Part shown: positions 34,843 to 43,718 of the stretch, in pieces
Layout: each line of letters opens with the position of its first letter
How positions within the stretch are numbered: the stretch's first letter is position 1
Assembly: GCF_018847975.1 (NCBI RefSeq)
Contig: NZ_CP072597.1
Location: 2,891,001 to 2,955,000, forward strand
DNA: 64,000 bases
Source of the DNA: Lysobacter sp. K5869
GTDB lineage: Bacteria > Pseudomonadota > Gammaproteobacteria > Xanthomonadales > Xanthomonadaceae
Direction of reading: 5' to 3'
The notes under the pieces: generated by a model
What the model saw: the letters and a program-made list of their open reading frames with translations, nothing else
What the model was told of the DNA's origin: nothing
The model's database searches: none
Program-made: the position numbers and the translations under genes

Positions 34843-34915
34843 CCGTAATCCGTGGCTGAGAAAGACGGCGGAAACCGGCCGCGCGGCCGGCGGGCAAGGG
34901 ACACAGCAACCCCTA

Positions 34916-34921
34916 ATTATG
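34916..34921 (-). promoter_or_regulatory. Candidate -10 box of the FecR-CHASE2 unit
   Basis: The minus strand reads GCGCATAATTAGGG; CATAAT is close to the consensus and lies 74 nt upstream of the FecR start. The -35 position (GGCAAA) is poor. Confidence 0.35.
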
Positions 34922-35358
34922 CGCCTTCAGTCACATTTTTGCCGCTGGTGGGAGTGCGTAACGGTGGATCGGGTGGGATCGGCGGTCGTCGGACGGGCGG
35001 TTTCGGCATGTCTGATCGGGCCTGGGGGCTCGCGCGTCAGGCGCGAATTCCGTGCCTTGGGGGCGATCCTAGCGCCTGCGCGCCGTATGGGGCAGTGGGC
35101 GGGAGCCGGTTTGCGCGGGCGACCGCATGGATGTTTGCGCGGGCGAGCGCATGGATGAGGGCTGCGCGCGCGACCGGCCGTCTTCCCGTTTTCGGCCTTG
35201 TCGCTGGATGGGGTGCCCGCGCGGGCATCGTCCCGCGAACTCGGGACCGGAACTTCAGACTCCGGGCGCGGCGGCGCCCGAGCTTTCGGCGTTCCGAGGG
35301 GACGACGGCTTCGGACGAATCGCGCAGTCGTTTCGTTCCTGCGCCGCGACTCCCCTTT
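34922..35358. other. Intergenic region with no visible gene
   Basis: About 440 bp upstream of the FecR gene hold a degenerate repeat of GCGCGGGCGACCGCATGG-like words (35112-35160) but no coding frame with a ribosome site or family pattern on either strand. Confidence 0.4.
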
Positions 35359-35545
35359 CCGTCATTCCGGCGAAAGCCGGAATCCATTTTGCTGTTGTCG
35401 TTCTTGTCGCTGGCCGCGCAGGAGCGGAGCAAGATCAAAATGGATTCCGGCTTTCGCCGGAATGACGGGGGATGCTGACGCCGGAATGATGGGGCGATGC
35501 TGACGCCGGAATGATGGGGCGATGCTGACGCCGGAATGACGGGGC
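35359..35545. repeat. CATTCCGGC hairpin element with three 25-bp tandem repeats, copy 2
   Basis: A hairpin with arms at about 35361-35389 and 35437-35467 pairs ATTCCGGCGAAAGCCGG with its complement. The loop includes GAGCAAGATCAAAATGG, nearly as in copy 1. After the right arm come three 25-bp units (35471, 35496, 35521) each reading GATGCTGACGCCGGAATG. In copy 1 the tandem units lie on the left side instead. Confidence 0.85.
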
Positions 35546-35643
35546 GATGCTGAGGAATCGATAGCTGAGGAATGCGACGTTCCCTCACGACCTCATCCCC
35601 GCAGCAGCGGGGATGACGCCGGCACGCGCATCGCGTTTGCGCC

Positions 35644-37482
35644 TCAGCCCTGCTTCGCCGCGATCCAGCGATCGATCTTGCGCTCCAGAATCTCCAGCGG
35701 CACCGCGCCGTCCTTGAGCATCTCGGCATGGAACTCGCGCACGTCGAAGCGCGGGCCCAGTGCGGCCTGCGCGCGCTTGCGCAGCTCCATGATCTTGAGT
35801 TCGCCGATCTTGTACGCCAGCGCCTGCCCCGGAATCGCCATGTAGCGCTCGGCCTCGGCAGTGGACTGGGTTTCGCTCTCGGCCGAGTTGGCGAGCATGT
35901 ACTCGATCACCTGCTCGCGGGTCCAGCCCTTGCTGTGCAGGCCGGTGTCCACCACCAGCCGGATCGCGCGCCACAGCTCGTTCTGCAGATAGCCGAAGTA
36001 GTCGTACGGGCTTTCGTACACGCCCAGATCCTTACCCAGCGATTCGGCGTACAAGCCCCAGCCTTCGGTGAAGGCGGTCTCGCCGCCGAAGCGGCGGAAC
36101 TTGGGCAGGCCGGTCAGTTCCTGCTGCAAGGCGAGCTGGAAGTGATGGCCCGGAATCGCCTCGTGCAGGTACAAGTCTTCCGCGTCCCAGGTCTTGCGCG
36201 TGGGCAGGTCGTACGTGTTGACGTAGAAGATGCCCGGCCGCGTGCCGTCCTCGCTCGGACGCATGTAGGAGCCGCCGGCCGCCGATTGCGCGCGGAAGGC
36301 TTCGACCGGACGGATCTCGAACGGCGCCTTGGGCGTCAGCGAGAACTGCTCGGGGATGCGCTGGTTGATCTTGGCTTCCAGGCCGCGGTAGTGCGCCAGC
36401 AGCGCCGGTTCGTCCTTGAACACGAAACGCGGATCGGTCTGCAGGAATTTGAAGAACGCCGCGCGGTCGCCCTTGAACTTGAGCCCGGCGATGACCTTGT
36501 CCATCTCGCCGTGGATGCGCGCGACCTCGTCCAGGCCGATCTGATGGATCTGCGCCGGCGTCATCGAAGTGCTGGTGGAGCGGCGCGCGTTGAACGCGTA
36601 CCACTCGCCGCCGTTGGGCAGCGCGCCCAGGCCCGCGCTGTCGCGCGCCTTGGGCAGATAGTCGTCGCGCACGTAGTCGCGCAGGCGCGCGTAGGCCGGC
36701 ATCAGCTCGGTCTGGATCGCGCGGCGGTAAGCCTCGGTGAGGCGCTGCTTGTCGGCGTCGGAGAAGCTCGCCGGGAATTTGTTCACCGGCGTCCAGAACA
36801 AGGTCGCCTCGGGCGAGTCCTTGATCAGCGCGTCGAGCTGCGACACCACCTTCACCATCAGCGCCTTCGGCTGGACCACGCCGCGCTTCACGCCTTCGCG
36901 GCTGTTGGCGATGAACTGATCGAACACCGACGGCACCTTGGCCGCGCGCTTGAGCCAGTTGTCGTAATCGGCGACGGTCTTGAACGGCTGCGCGCCGGCG
37001 CCGGAGCCGTACTGGGCGACGCTGGAAGCGAAGTTGTAGAACTGGTTGATCGGCTGCTGCCAATCGGGGAAGCGGTCGGCTTCCAGCTCCAGGCGCGCGT
37101 TGCGGGCGAAGATTTCGTAGCTCAACAGATCCTGCGCGGACAGGCCCTGCGAGCCGACCGATTCGACCGTCTTGAGCCAGCGCTGGAAGAACGCGCGGCG
37201 TTGCTGGCGGTACTGCGCGCTGCCCAGCGCCGGCAGTTGATCGTTGTAGCGCGGATCGCCTTGCTGGGTCGCCAGCAGCGGGTTGAGCTTGAGGTTCTCT
37301 TCCCAGTACTGCTCGTACAGGCGGGTGAGCTTGTCGGCCTTGGTCTCGACGACGACCTTGGACGCCGGCGCGGGCGCCTCGGCGGGCGCGGCGAAGACGG
37401 CGGCGGGCAGGGCGAGGGCCAGCGCCGCGGCGAGCAGGCTCGCGGCCGGGCGCGCGAAGGCGCGGGACGAAGAGGCGGTCAT
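35644..37482 (-). CDS. DUF885 family secreted metallopeptidase-like protein
   Basis: The protein is 612 aa, with a signal peptide (residues about 10-32, ending VFAAPA). DUF885 proteins contain a zinc-protease-like HExxxH arrangement; here HEAIPGHH at 440-447, with a downstream Glu in 'ETAFTEGWGLYAE' (about 468) as candidate third ligand. The 'FYVNTYDLPTR' and 'YFGYLQNELWRAIRLVVDTG' blocks fit the family. It is probably a periplasmic carboxypeptidase-like enzyme, but few members have been studied. It is 105 bp downstream of the queuosine-precursor transporter on the same strand and could be read through from that operon. Confidence 0.9.
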   Translation of the reverse strand: MTASSSRAFARPAASLLAAALALALPAAVFAAPAEAPAPASKVVVETKADKLTRLYEQYWEENLKLNPLLATQQGDPRYNDQLPALGSAQYRQQRRAFFQRWLKTVESVGSQGLSAQDLLSYEIFARNARLELEADRFPDWQQPINQFYNFASSVAQYGSGAGAQPFKTVADYDNWLKRAAKVPSVFDQFIANSREGVKRGVVQPKALMVKVVSQLDALIKDSPEATLFWTPVNKFPASFSDADKQRLTEAYRRAIQTELMPAYARLRDYVRDDYLPKARDSAGLGALPNGGEWYAFNARRSTSTSMTPAQIHQIGLDEVARIHGEMDKVIAGLKFKGDRAAFFKFLQTDPRFVFKDEPALLAHYRGLEAKINQRIPEQFSLTPKAPFEIRPVEAFRAQSAAGGSYMRPSEDGTRPGIFYVNTYDLPTRKTWDAEDLYLHEAIPGHHFQLALQQELTGLPKFRRFGGETAFTEGWGLYAESLGKDLGVYESPYDYFGYLQNELWRAIRLVVDTGLHSKGWTREQVIEYMLANSAESETQSTAEAERYMAIPGQALAYKIGELKIMELRKRAQAALGPRFDVREFHAEMLKDGAVPLEILERKIDRWIAAKQG

Positions 37483-37587
37483 GGGGTCGATCCGGACAGA
37501 TGGACCCGCAGGCTCGCGCGCGGACGCGGGTGGGGCATGGGCCGAAGGTCATGGCGCGGCGCCCGCCGCCGCGCTCGCTGCCGCGCG

Positions 37588-38400
37588 TCAGTCGGCCGCG
37601 GCCTCGTCGCGCAGCTGCTTGGCGCGCTCGTGGCCCAGATAACCGTGGATCCACACGCGCAGCAGATAGATCAGCGGAATCATCGCGAACGCCGCCAGCA
37701 TCTTGTAGCCGTAGTTGACCGTGCTGATCGCCAGGAACTGCGGGATCGGCCAGTGCTGCGGCCCGAGCACGAAGGCGATGTACAGCACCACGAAGCTGTC
37801 GACCAGTTGCGACACCGCGGTCGAGCCGGTCGCGCGCAGCCAGATGTGCTTCTCGCCGGTGGCGCTGCGGATGCGGTGGAACACCGCCACGTCGATCAAC
37901 TGGCCGAGCATGAACGCCACCAGCGAACCGGCGATGCTCCACATGCCCTGGCCGAAGATCGCCGCGAACGCGGCCTGATAGTCGGGCACGCCCTGCGCTT
38001 GCGCGGCGGTGACCCACCAGCCCGCCGGCGCCAGCGCGATCGCGGCGAAGGCGAACAGGAAGCCGTAAGCGATCAGCATCGCCGCCAGCCAGGAAATCAG
38101 GCGCACGCCGCGGCGGCCGAAGAATTCGTTGATGACGTCGGTCATCAGGAACACGATCGGCCACAGCAAGGTGCCGGCGGTGAAGTTCAGCGAGCCTTGT
38201 TGGCCGAACAGATTCCATTGCAGCGGCGCGATGCCCAGCGTGTCTTCCAGGGCGAAGATCTTGACCCCGATGAACTCGGCCAGCGCCGCGTTCACGCAGA
38301 AGAAGCAGGACAGCACGATGAACAACCGCAGCGAGCGGTCCTGCAAGGTGCGCGTGCCTTCGCCGCTGACGAAGGGAATGCTGGTTTCGCTGGCGCTCAC
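37588..38400 (-). CDS. yhhQ: Queuosine precursor transporter (YhhQ/VUT family)
   Basis: The protein is 270 aa from a GTG at 38400 that overlaps the TGA of the upstream gene (GTGA). Six to seven hydrophobic spans are visible. The family blocks 'FIGVKIF', 'TDVINEFFGRRGVRLISW' and 'LRATGSTAVSQLVDSFVVLYIAF' are clear. It imports preQ0/preQ1 for tRNA queuosine modification in studied relatives. As it sits in an operon, no preQ1 riboswitch is expected or seen before it. Confidence 0.92.
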   Translation of the reverse strand: MSASETSIPFVSGEGTRTLQDRSLRLFIVLSCFFCVNAALAEFIGVKIFALEDTLGIAPLQWNLFGQQGSLNFTAGTLLWPIVFLMTDVINEFFGRRGVRLISWLAAMLIAYGFLFAFAAIALAPAGWWVTAAQAQGVPDYQAAFAAIFGQGMWSIAGSLVAFMLGQLIDVAVFHRIRSATGEKHIWLRATGSTAVSQLVDSFVVLYIAFVLGPQHWPIPQFLAISTVNYGYKMLAAFAMIPLIYLLRVWIHGYLGHERAKQLRDEAAAD

Positions 38401-39575
38401 CGCTTCGGCCTCACTTTGTAGATCACGCCCGACTTGTCGTCGGTGAACAGGAAGCTGTCGCGGCCCACGGCGAGCACGTCGCAGGGCCGGCCCACGGCCT
38501 TGCCGCCTTGCACGAAACCGCCGACCAGCTCGCCGCGCTGGCGGCCGTCGCCGCCGACGCGGACGATGCGGTAGCCGTGGCCGAGCTTGAGCTTGCTGGA
38601 ACCGTGCAGGGCCACGGCGAACTCGTCGCGCAGTTGGCCGTTGTCGCTGGCCGGGAACCAGGTCAGGCCGAGCGCGGAGGCGTGCGACGGGAACCACGCG
38701 AACGGCTTGGGCACGATCGCGCAGCCTTCCTTGCGCGGGAATTTCGGATCGGTGAACGGCTTGCCGTTGCTGAAGTGGCAATACGGCCAGCCGTAGTCGG
38801 CGCCGTCGCGGACCACGAACAGGGTTTCGTCGGGCTTGTCGTCGCCGAGATGGTCCGAGCCTTGGTTGGTGGCGTAGAGCTTGCCGTCGCGGTACAGCAG
38901 CCCGACCGCGTTGCGCAGGCCGCGCGCGTAGGTGCGCTGGCCGCTGCCGTCGGGGTTCATCTGCAGGATCGCCGCGCGCACTTCTTCCTTTTCGATGCAG
39001 GCGTTGCAGCTGCTGCCGACCGAAACGTAGAGCTTGCCGCCGCCGAAGGCGAGGCTGCGGGTCAGATGCCAGCCGCCGTATTTGTAGCTCAGGCCGTAAT
39101 CGGGGAAGGTCGCCAGCGTCTCGGGTTGCGACGACGGCTGGGTGTCGCCGTTGCGGTAGCGATAGCGCAGCAGCTTGTCGGTGTTGGCCACGTACAGCCA
39201 TTGCTGGCCGCCGGCGTCGGTGTGGAAGGCGACGCTGTTGGGGTTGCGCTGCTTGTCCAGGTACACCGACAGCTTGGTGTAGCGCTCGGTCTTTTCGTCC
39301 CAGCCGTCGAGCGCGTACACGCGGCCGAGCTTGTTGTCGCTCAAGTCGTGCATGTCGGTGACGAACAAGCGGCCGTCGGGGCTGCGGGCGAAGAAGCGCA
39401 CGCGCTTGAGGCCTTGCGCGACCGGAACGATGTCGAGATCGGCCGGCAGGTCGAGCGTGAAGCTGCGGCCGTCGTCGAGCTTGACCGGATGCGGCGTCAG
39501 CGCGGCGGCGCTCGCGGCGAACGGCAGGGCCAGCGCGGCGGCGAGGGCGAGGGAAAACGCGGAGCGTGGGGTCAT
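38397..39575 (-). CDS. PQQ-dependent sugar dehydrogenase-like secreted beta-propeller
   Basis: The protein is 392 aa from the ATG at 39575, overlapping the previous stop (ATGA). A signal peptide covers about residues 1-22. The remainder is a six-bladed soluble glucose/sorbosone dehydrogenase-type propeller: 'LKRVRFFARSPDGRLFVTDM', 'RNPNSVAFHTDAGGQQWLYV', 'CNACIEKEEVRAAILQMNPDGS', 'GADYGWPYCHFSN', 'GSSKLKLGHGYRIVRV'. A CNAC pair near residue 203 may form a disulfide. Relatives oxidise aldose sugars or sorbosone in the periplasm with PQQ; whether this one binds PQQ is not certain. Confidence 0.88.
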   Translation of the reverse strand: MTPRSAFSLALAAALALPFAASAAALTPHPVKLDDGRSFTLDLPADLDIVPVAQGLKRVRFFARSPDGRLFVTDMHDLSDNKLGRVYALDGWDEKTERYTKLSVYLDKQRNPNSVAFHTDAGGQQWLYVANTDKLLRYRYRNGDTQPSSQPETLATFPDYGLSYKYGGWHLTRSLAFGGGKLYVSVGSSCNACIEKEEVRAAILQMNPDGSGQRTYARGLRNAVGLLYRDGKLYATNQGSDHLGDDKPDETLFVVRDGADYGWPYCHFSNGKPFTDPKFPRKEGCAIVPKPFAWFPSHASALGLTWFPASDNGQLRDEFAVALHGSSKLKLGHGYRIVRVGGDGRQRGELVGGFVQGGKAVGRPCDVLAVGRDSFLFTDDKSGVIYKVRPKR

Positions 39576-40258
39576 GCGTGGGCGTCCTTGTCGGGGGCGG
39601 CCGCGGGCTTCGCCGCGGGCACGGAGAACGGAATCGTCGCCGGCGACACCGCGCCGCCGGAAATGATGAAGCTCATCGCCTGATCCACGCTCCAGTCGGT
39701 CGGGGTGATCTTCTCCACCGGCACGATTTCCAGATAGCCCGACGTCGGATTGGGCGTGGTCGGCACGTACACCGCGGCCAGCTCGCGGCCGCTGCCTTCT
39801 TCGCGCATCACCTTGGTGACGAAACCGATCGATTTCATCTCGGTGTGCGGGAAGTCGACCAACACCACGCGCTGGGTGCCGTCGGGCTTGGTCTGCAGGA
39901 TGTCGAGCAACTGCCGCGCGCTGCCGTAGATGGTGCTGGCGAGCGGGATGCGGCGGATCAACGATTCGAACCAGCGCAGCAAGGTCTGGCCGACCACGCG
40001 GCGGGCGAGGACGCCGGACAGCAGGATCACCGCGACGGTGGCGACCAGCGCCAGCGCGGTCTGGACCCAGGCGTCGTTGAGCCAGCCCAGGGCGTGCGGC
40101 TGGGCGAGGGCGAGGTTCTGCAGCATCGGCCCGATCAGTGGCCGGCTGATGTCGGACAGCAGCACGAACACGAACTTGACCACGACCCAGGTCAGCCAGA
40201 TCGGCAGCAGGGTCAGCAGGCCGGTGAGGAACAGGCGTTGCAGATTGGGCGGGCGCAT
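39572..40258 (-). CDS. DUF502 family membrane protein
   Basis: The protein is 228 aa from the ATG at 40258. Two N-terminal hydrophobic segments ('LFLTGLLTLLPIWLTWVVVKF' and 'TALALVATVAVILLSGVLA') precede a soluble part with 'VVLVDFPHTEMKSIGFVT' and 'VYVPTTPNPTSGYLEIVP', the DUF502 hallmarks. The function of the family is unknown. It is the first gene of the minus-strand run and overlaps the PQQ-type gene by 4 bp. Confidence 0.92.
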   Translation of the reverse strand: MRPPNLQRLFLTGLLTLLPIWLTWVVVKFVFVLLSDISRPLIGPMLQNLALAQPHALGWLNDAWVQTALALVATVAVILLSGVLARRVVGQTLLRWFESLIRRIPLASTIYGSARQLLDILQTKPDGTQRVVLVDFPHTEMKSIGFVTKVMREEGSGRELAAVYVPTTPNPTSGYLEIVPVEKITPTDWSVDQAMSFIISGGAVSPATIPFSVPAAKPAAAPDKDAHA

Positions 40259-40361
40259 GGCGCGGATTGTAGGGGAGCGCGGCGACGCTGGGAGGCGCGC
40301 GGCTTTGCCGGTGCGAGCGGGTCGGCGGGGGGCGAGGTCTGTGTCGTGTTCGGATGCCCTT

Positions 40362-40529
40362 TGTAGGAGCGGCGTAAGCCGCGATCGACCGAAGCGACTG
40401 ACGCAAGCGCGCCGGCCGAAGCCCGGAACCTCGGCCGGCGCCTCAGAAGCGAGGGCTCGCACCGCCGGGCTTCGGATGCTGTGTGGTATCGCGTCGCTTC
40501 GGTTGATCGCGGCTTACGCCGCTCCTACA
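40362..40529. repeat. Composite inverted-repeat element (REP/MITE-like), copy 2
   Basis: Outer arms at 40362-40398 and 40493-40529 are 37 bp, complementary at 36 positions, and start TGTAGGAGCGGCGTAAGC. An inner inverted pair CCGAAGCCCGG and CCGGGCTTCGG lies between. Size and layout match the element at 7420-7591. Confidence 0.85.
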
Positions 40530-40540
40530 GGGGCGCGGCC

Positions 40541-40572
40541 CAACAAAAAGCCCTCCGCGAGGGAGGGCTTCG
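40541..40572 (-). terminator. Terminator of the Ser/Thr kinase gene
   Basis: On the minus strand GCCCTCCCTCGCGGAGGGC is followed by five T. It is 26 nt downstream of the kinase stop. Confidence 0.85.
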
Positions 40573-40597
40573 TAGCGAACGTCCGTCGCGCCGCGCC

Positions 40598-42622
40598 TCA
40601 GCGCTCGCGCACCAAGCGGAACCCGACGTCGTCGTACCCGCGCCCCGAGCTCAACGGCCGCTGCGCCTGCGCGCTGCGCCACGAGTTGCCGCCGACTTGC
40701 CGCTGCTGGCAGTTGCGCCCGCAATCGGCCGACCACATCGACAGCGAACGCCCGCCGTTGATCGGCATGCGCTGCGCTTCCTCGGCGGTGGGCAGGCGGT
40801 AGCGGCGGCCGGTCTGCTGGCTGTACCACTGCGCATACGCCTCCGCATCGGAGACCGACACGCACACCACCGGCTCGGACTCGGTCTGGCCGAAGCCCGG
40901 GTCCTTCCAGTCCTTGGGCGAGAGCACGCGCAGCAGCGACACGCGCTCGCGGCACAGCGCCGGCGTGCGCTGGTTGGCGTTGGCGAAGCGGGCGAACTCG
41001 CCGCGGCTGACCGGGCGCGGGTTGAAGCTCACCGCCACGCTCGCCGCGGGCGCGGCGGCGCTGGCGGCGACGGTGCCGCGCGCGACCGTGCCGTCGCCAG
41101 CGATGCCGCGCGCCTGCGCGACCAGCTTGGTCGAGACCGTGCGCGGCAGCGCGAACTCGTCGGCCAGCGCGATCACCTTGCCGGCGTCCGCGCCGTCGCC
41201 GCGGCGCGCGGCCAGATCCAGCCGCGCCTGCAGCGCCTGCGCGGCCTTCTCGCGCAGCGCGAGCTGCGCCGGCGAGTCGGCGGTGCCGGTCTGCTGGCCC
41301 AGCGCGGTGACGTTGACCAGATGCTGGCGCGCCTGCGGATCGCGGCCCTCGCGCAGATCGCGCGCGAGCGCGTCGCCGAAGGCCTGGGTGAGTTCGTCCA
41401 CCACCACCGCCACTTCCGGATTGGTGCTGTCCAGATGCCAGGCGGTGAGCAGGCTGTTGTAGGCGTTGGCGTCGGCCGGCGCGGCCAGACGGCCCTCGGC
41501 GATATAGCTGCGCGCGGCCTGCAGCGATTCCTGCAGCGGCGCTTGCGGCAGCGGCGCCATCATCGCCTGGGTCGGATCCGGCGCGGCCGGCGCCGCGGCG
41601 GCGCTGACGGCGGGCTTGGATTCGACCCGGAAGAAACCGTCCTTCTCGACCCGGTTGAGGCCGAAACCGACCGCGACCACGCCGATCGCGGCCACGGCCA
41701 GACCGGCCCAGGCCGGCGTGGCCCAGCGCTTGAGCGGACGCAGCGCGCTCATGGCGCGGCCGAAGCCGCTCATCTGCCCGCGGTGCTTGATCTCGCTCAT
41801 CGCCGCGGCCATCTCGGCGGCGTGCTCGAACCGCTGCTCGGGCTGCTTGGCCAGGGCGCGGTTCATGAAGCGCTGCCAGTGCTTGAGCGGCGGCGGCAGC
41901 TTCGGGATCGGGTCTTGCGCGTGCATCACCGCCATCGACAGCGCGTCGGGCGCCTCGAACGGCAACCGGCCGGTGAGCATTTCCCAGATCAGCACGCCGA
42001 GGCTGTAGAGGTCGGCGCGGCCGTCGACTTCCTCGCCGCGCGCCTGCTCCGGCGCCATGTAGGCGGTGCTGCCCACGGCCAGCCCGGTCGCGGTCATGCG
42101 CGCGCCGAAACCGCGGCGCAGGGCGATGCCGAAATCGGCCAGCAGCGGGCGTTCGCTGTTGTCGAACAAGACGTTCTCGGCCTTGACGTCGCGGTGCACG
42201 ACGCCGCGGGCGTGGGCGTACTCCAGCGCCGCCAGCAAGGGCTCGGCGATGGCGATGACGTCGGCTTCGCCGCGCGAGAACCCCTGCTCGATGCGCTTGC
42301 CCAGATGGCCGCGCGGCAGGTACGGCATGGCGTAGTAGGGCAGGCCGTCGCGAGTGCGGCCGACCTCGTGGATGCTCACCACATGCGGGTGTTCCAGCCG
42401 CGCGATGGTGCGCACTTCGTTCTCGAAGCGGCGCCGGCTGACCTCGTCGGCCAAGGCGTGCGGCAGCATGATCTTGATCGCGACTTCGCGACCCAACGCG
42501 CTTTGCTCGCCCAGGTACACCGTGGACGAGCCGCCGTGGTTGATGATTTCGCGCAGACGATAGCCGGCGATCTCCGGCATCGGCGCGCGATAAGCATCGG
42601 TTTGAGTTGTGCTGTTGGACAT
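40598..42622 (-). CDS. Membrane Ser/Thr protein kinase with C-terminal FGE/SUMF-like domain
   Basis: The protein is 674 aa from the ATG at 42622 (MSNSTTQ); the longer frame to 42652 is less likely. The kinase core covers residues 20-280: a GGSSTVYLG loop, Lys50, HRDVKAEN (143-150), DFG near 163, and an APE motif. A single span at about 317-337 ('WAGLAVAAIGVVAVGFGL') puts the rest in the periplasm. Residues 370-530 are helical and Ala-rich. The C-terminal 130 residues resemble the formylglycine-generating/SUMF fold: 'PVSRGEFARFANANQRTP', 'PVVCVSVSDAEAYAQWYS', 'YRLPTAEEAQR', 'GYDDVGFRLVRER'. This places phosphorylation in the cytoplasm and a substrate-binding FGE-like domain outside. No phosphatase gene is adjacent. 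Confidence 0.93.
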   Translation of the reverse strand: MSNSTTQTDAYRAPMPEIAGYRLREIINHGGSSTVYLGEQSALGREVAIKIMLPHALADEVSRRRFENEVRTIARLEHPHVVSIHEVGRTRDGLPYYAMPYLPRGHLGKRIEQGFSRGEADVIAIAEPLLAALEYAHARGVVHRDVKAENVLFDNSERPLLADFGIALRRGFGARMTATGLAVGSTAYMAPEQARGEEVDGRADLYSLGVLIWEMLTGRLPFEAPDALSMAVMHAQDPIPKLPPPLKHWQRFMNRALAKQPEQRFEHAAEMAAAMSEIKHRGQMSGFGRAMSALRPLKRWATPAWAGLAVAAIGVVAVGFGLNRVEKDGFFRVESKPAVSAAAAPAAPDPTQAMMAPLPQAPLQESLQAARSYIAEGRLAAPADANAYNSLLTAWHLDSTNPEVAVVVDELTQAFGDALARDLREGRDPQARQHLVNVTALGQQTGTADSPAQLALREKAAQALQARLDLAARRGDGADAGKVIALADEFALPRTVSTKLVAQARGIAGDGTVARGTVAASAAAPAASVAVSFNPRPVSRGEFARFANANQRTPALCRERVSLLRVLSPKDWKDPGFGQTESEPVVCVSVSDAEAYAQWYSQQTGRRYRLPTAEEAQRMPINGGRSLSMWSADCGRNCQQRQVGGNSWRSAQAQRPLSSGRGYDDVGFRLVRER

Positions 42623-42819
42623 TCGCGGCCCCGTGTCGCGACTGCGCAGCATAACGCTGCGACAGTGCCCGCGTGACGACTAGTGTGGCTTTTAAGTGCC
42701 CGCGTTTACAAGCCTGAGCGGGGCTCAGGCGTCGTTTCTGACAGTTGCTTCCATACCGCAGCGGCGCGGAAGGAATGGCGACGCGGGTCTCAAAGCCGCG
42801 CCGGCGCGGCCGCGGCCGC

Positions 42820-43269
42820 TCAGCGGTCGCGCTTGCGCCGCACGTACAGCTGTTTGCGCACTTTGGCGACGACCTCGCCGCCGGCGTCGAGGATGTCGTT
42901 CTCGAACCAGCGCAGGTACTTGTCGCCGTTGGCGGTGGCCGCGCGCAGTTCTTCCAGCACCTCTTCGCTGAGGTCGAACCGGGCGCGGACCGTGCCGCGG
43001 CCCGGCTTGACGAATTCGATCGCCCCGGCGCGGTCCCAGACGATGTAGTCGCGGCCCAGCGACTGCATCGCCAGCAGCATCCAGAACGGATCGGTCATTG
43101 CGAACAGGCTGCCGCCGAAGTGGGTGCCGACGTAGTTGCGGTTCCACGGCCGCATCCGCAGTTCGACCGTGGCGTGGCGGTAATCGGGCGAGATCGCGGC
43201 GACGTGGACGCCGGAGAACAGGAACGGCGGCCACAGATTCAGGCCGTGACGCAGGGTGTTGGCTTTCAT
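42820..43269 (-). CDS. DUF4442 hotdog-fold protein
   Basis: The protein is 149 aa from the ATG at 43269 (MKANTLRHGLNLWPPFLFSG). The hotdog-like DUF4442 pattern is seen in 'VELRMRPWNRNYVGTHFGGS' and 'DRAGAIEFVKPGRGTVRARF'. Relatives resemble thioesterases acting on acyl-CoA, but the catalytic residues of this group are not settled. It is soluble and cytoplasmic, and it is isolated from neighbours by 200-450 bp. Confidence 0.88.
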   Translation of the reverse strand: MKANTLRHGLNLWPPFLFSGVHVAAISPDYRHATVELRMRPWNRNYVGTHFGGSLFAMTDPFWMLLAMQSLGRDYIVWDRAGAIEFVKPGRGTVRARFDLSEEVLEELRAATANGDKYLRWFENDILDAGGEVVAKVRKQLYVRRKRDR

Positions 43270-43718
43270 GCGCGCGCTGGGTGGGGACGGGCGCGGGCAG
43301 TGTGCCATACGGGTGCGTATTGTTGAAGCGGGGGCAGGGCGCTGGGACTGGGCGGGACGGCGAGGGCCCGCTTCGGTTCGTGGCTGGCTTTCGGCTGTAA
43401 GCCGCCGCGGCCTTGGTTCGGATGTGGTTCGGCAGTTTCTGGTTGCGCATTGCTTCGAACGCCACTCGAAATGGCTTTTTGGCTTCGCGCAAGCGGCGAT
43501 CCGCCCTCGGATGCGACGGTCGGCCCCTCGATCGCCTCCCGACGCCCTCGATGTCGAACGGCGGCATCGGCGCGGCCGCCACACCCGCCCATCCCCCGGC
43601 GACCCGTCGCCGGACGCCGCCCTCCATGCGCTACTGTTTCGCGGGGCGCCGGTCTGCCGTCTTCACAGATCGCCTCGGCCCCTTTGGGTTGGAACCGCGA
43701 CAGACCACCGGGAAGCAC
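43270..43718. other. Intergenic region between DUF4442 and GNAT genes
   Basis: About 450 bp with the divergent promoters of the two genes presumably inside. I see no gene, repeat or clear promoter. Confidence 0.4.

Noticed and set aside
31405..34848. 1147-codon plus-strand open frame opposite the CHASE2 and FecR genes
   Set aside because: It covers two real genes and the gap between them in antisense; composition is typical of shadow frames.
34852..35478. 208-codon frame in the gap before DUF885
   Set aside because: It runs through a repeat hairpin, has no ribosome site and shows no family pattern.
37588..38500. preQ1 riboswitch before the queuosine-precursor transporter
   Set aside because: The gene overlaps the upstream coding sequence by 4 bp, leaving no leader for a riboswitch.
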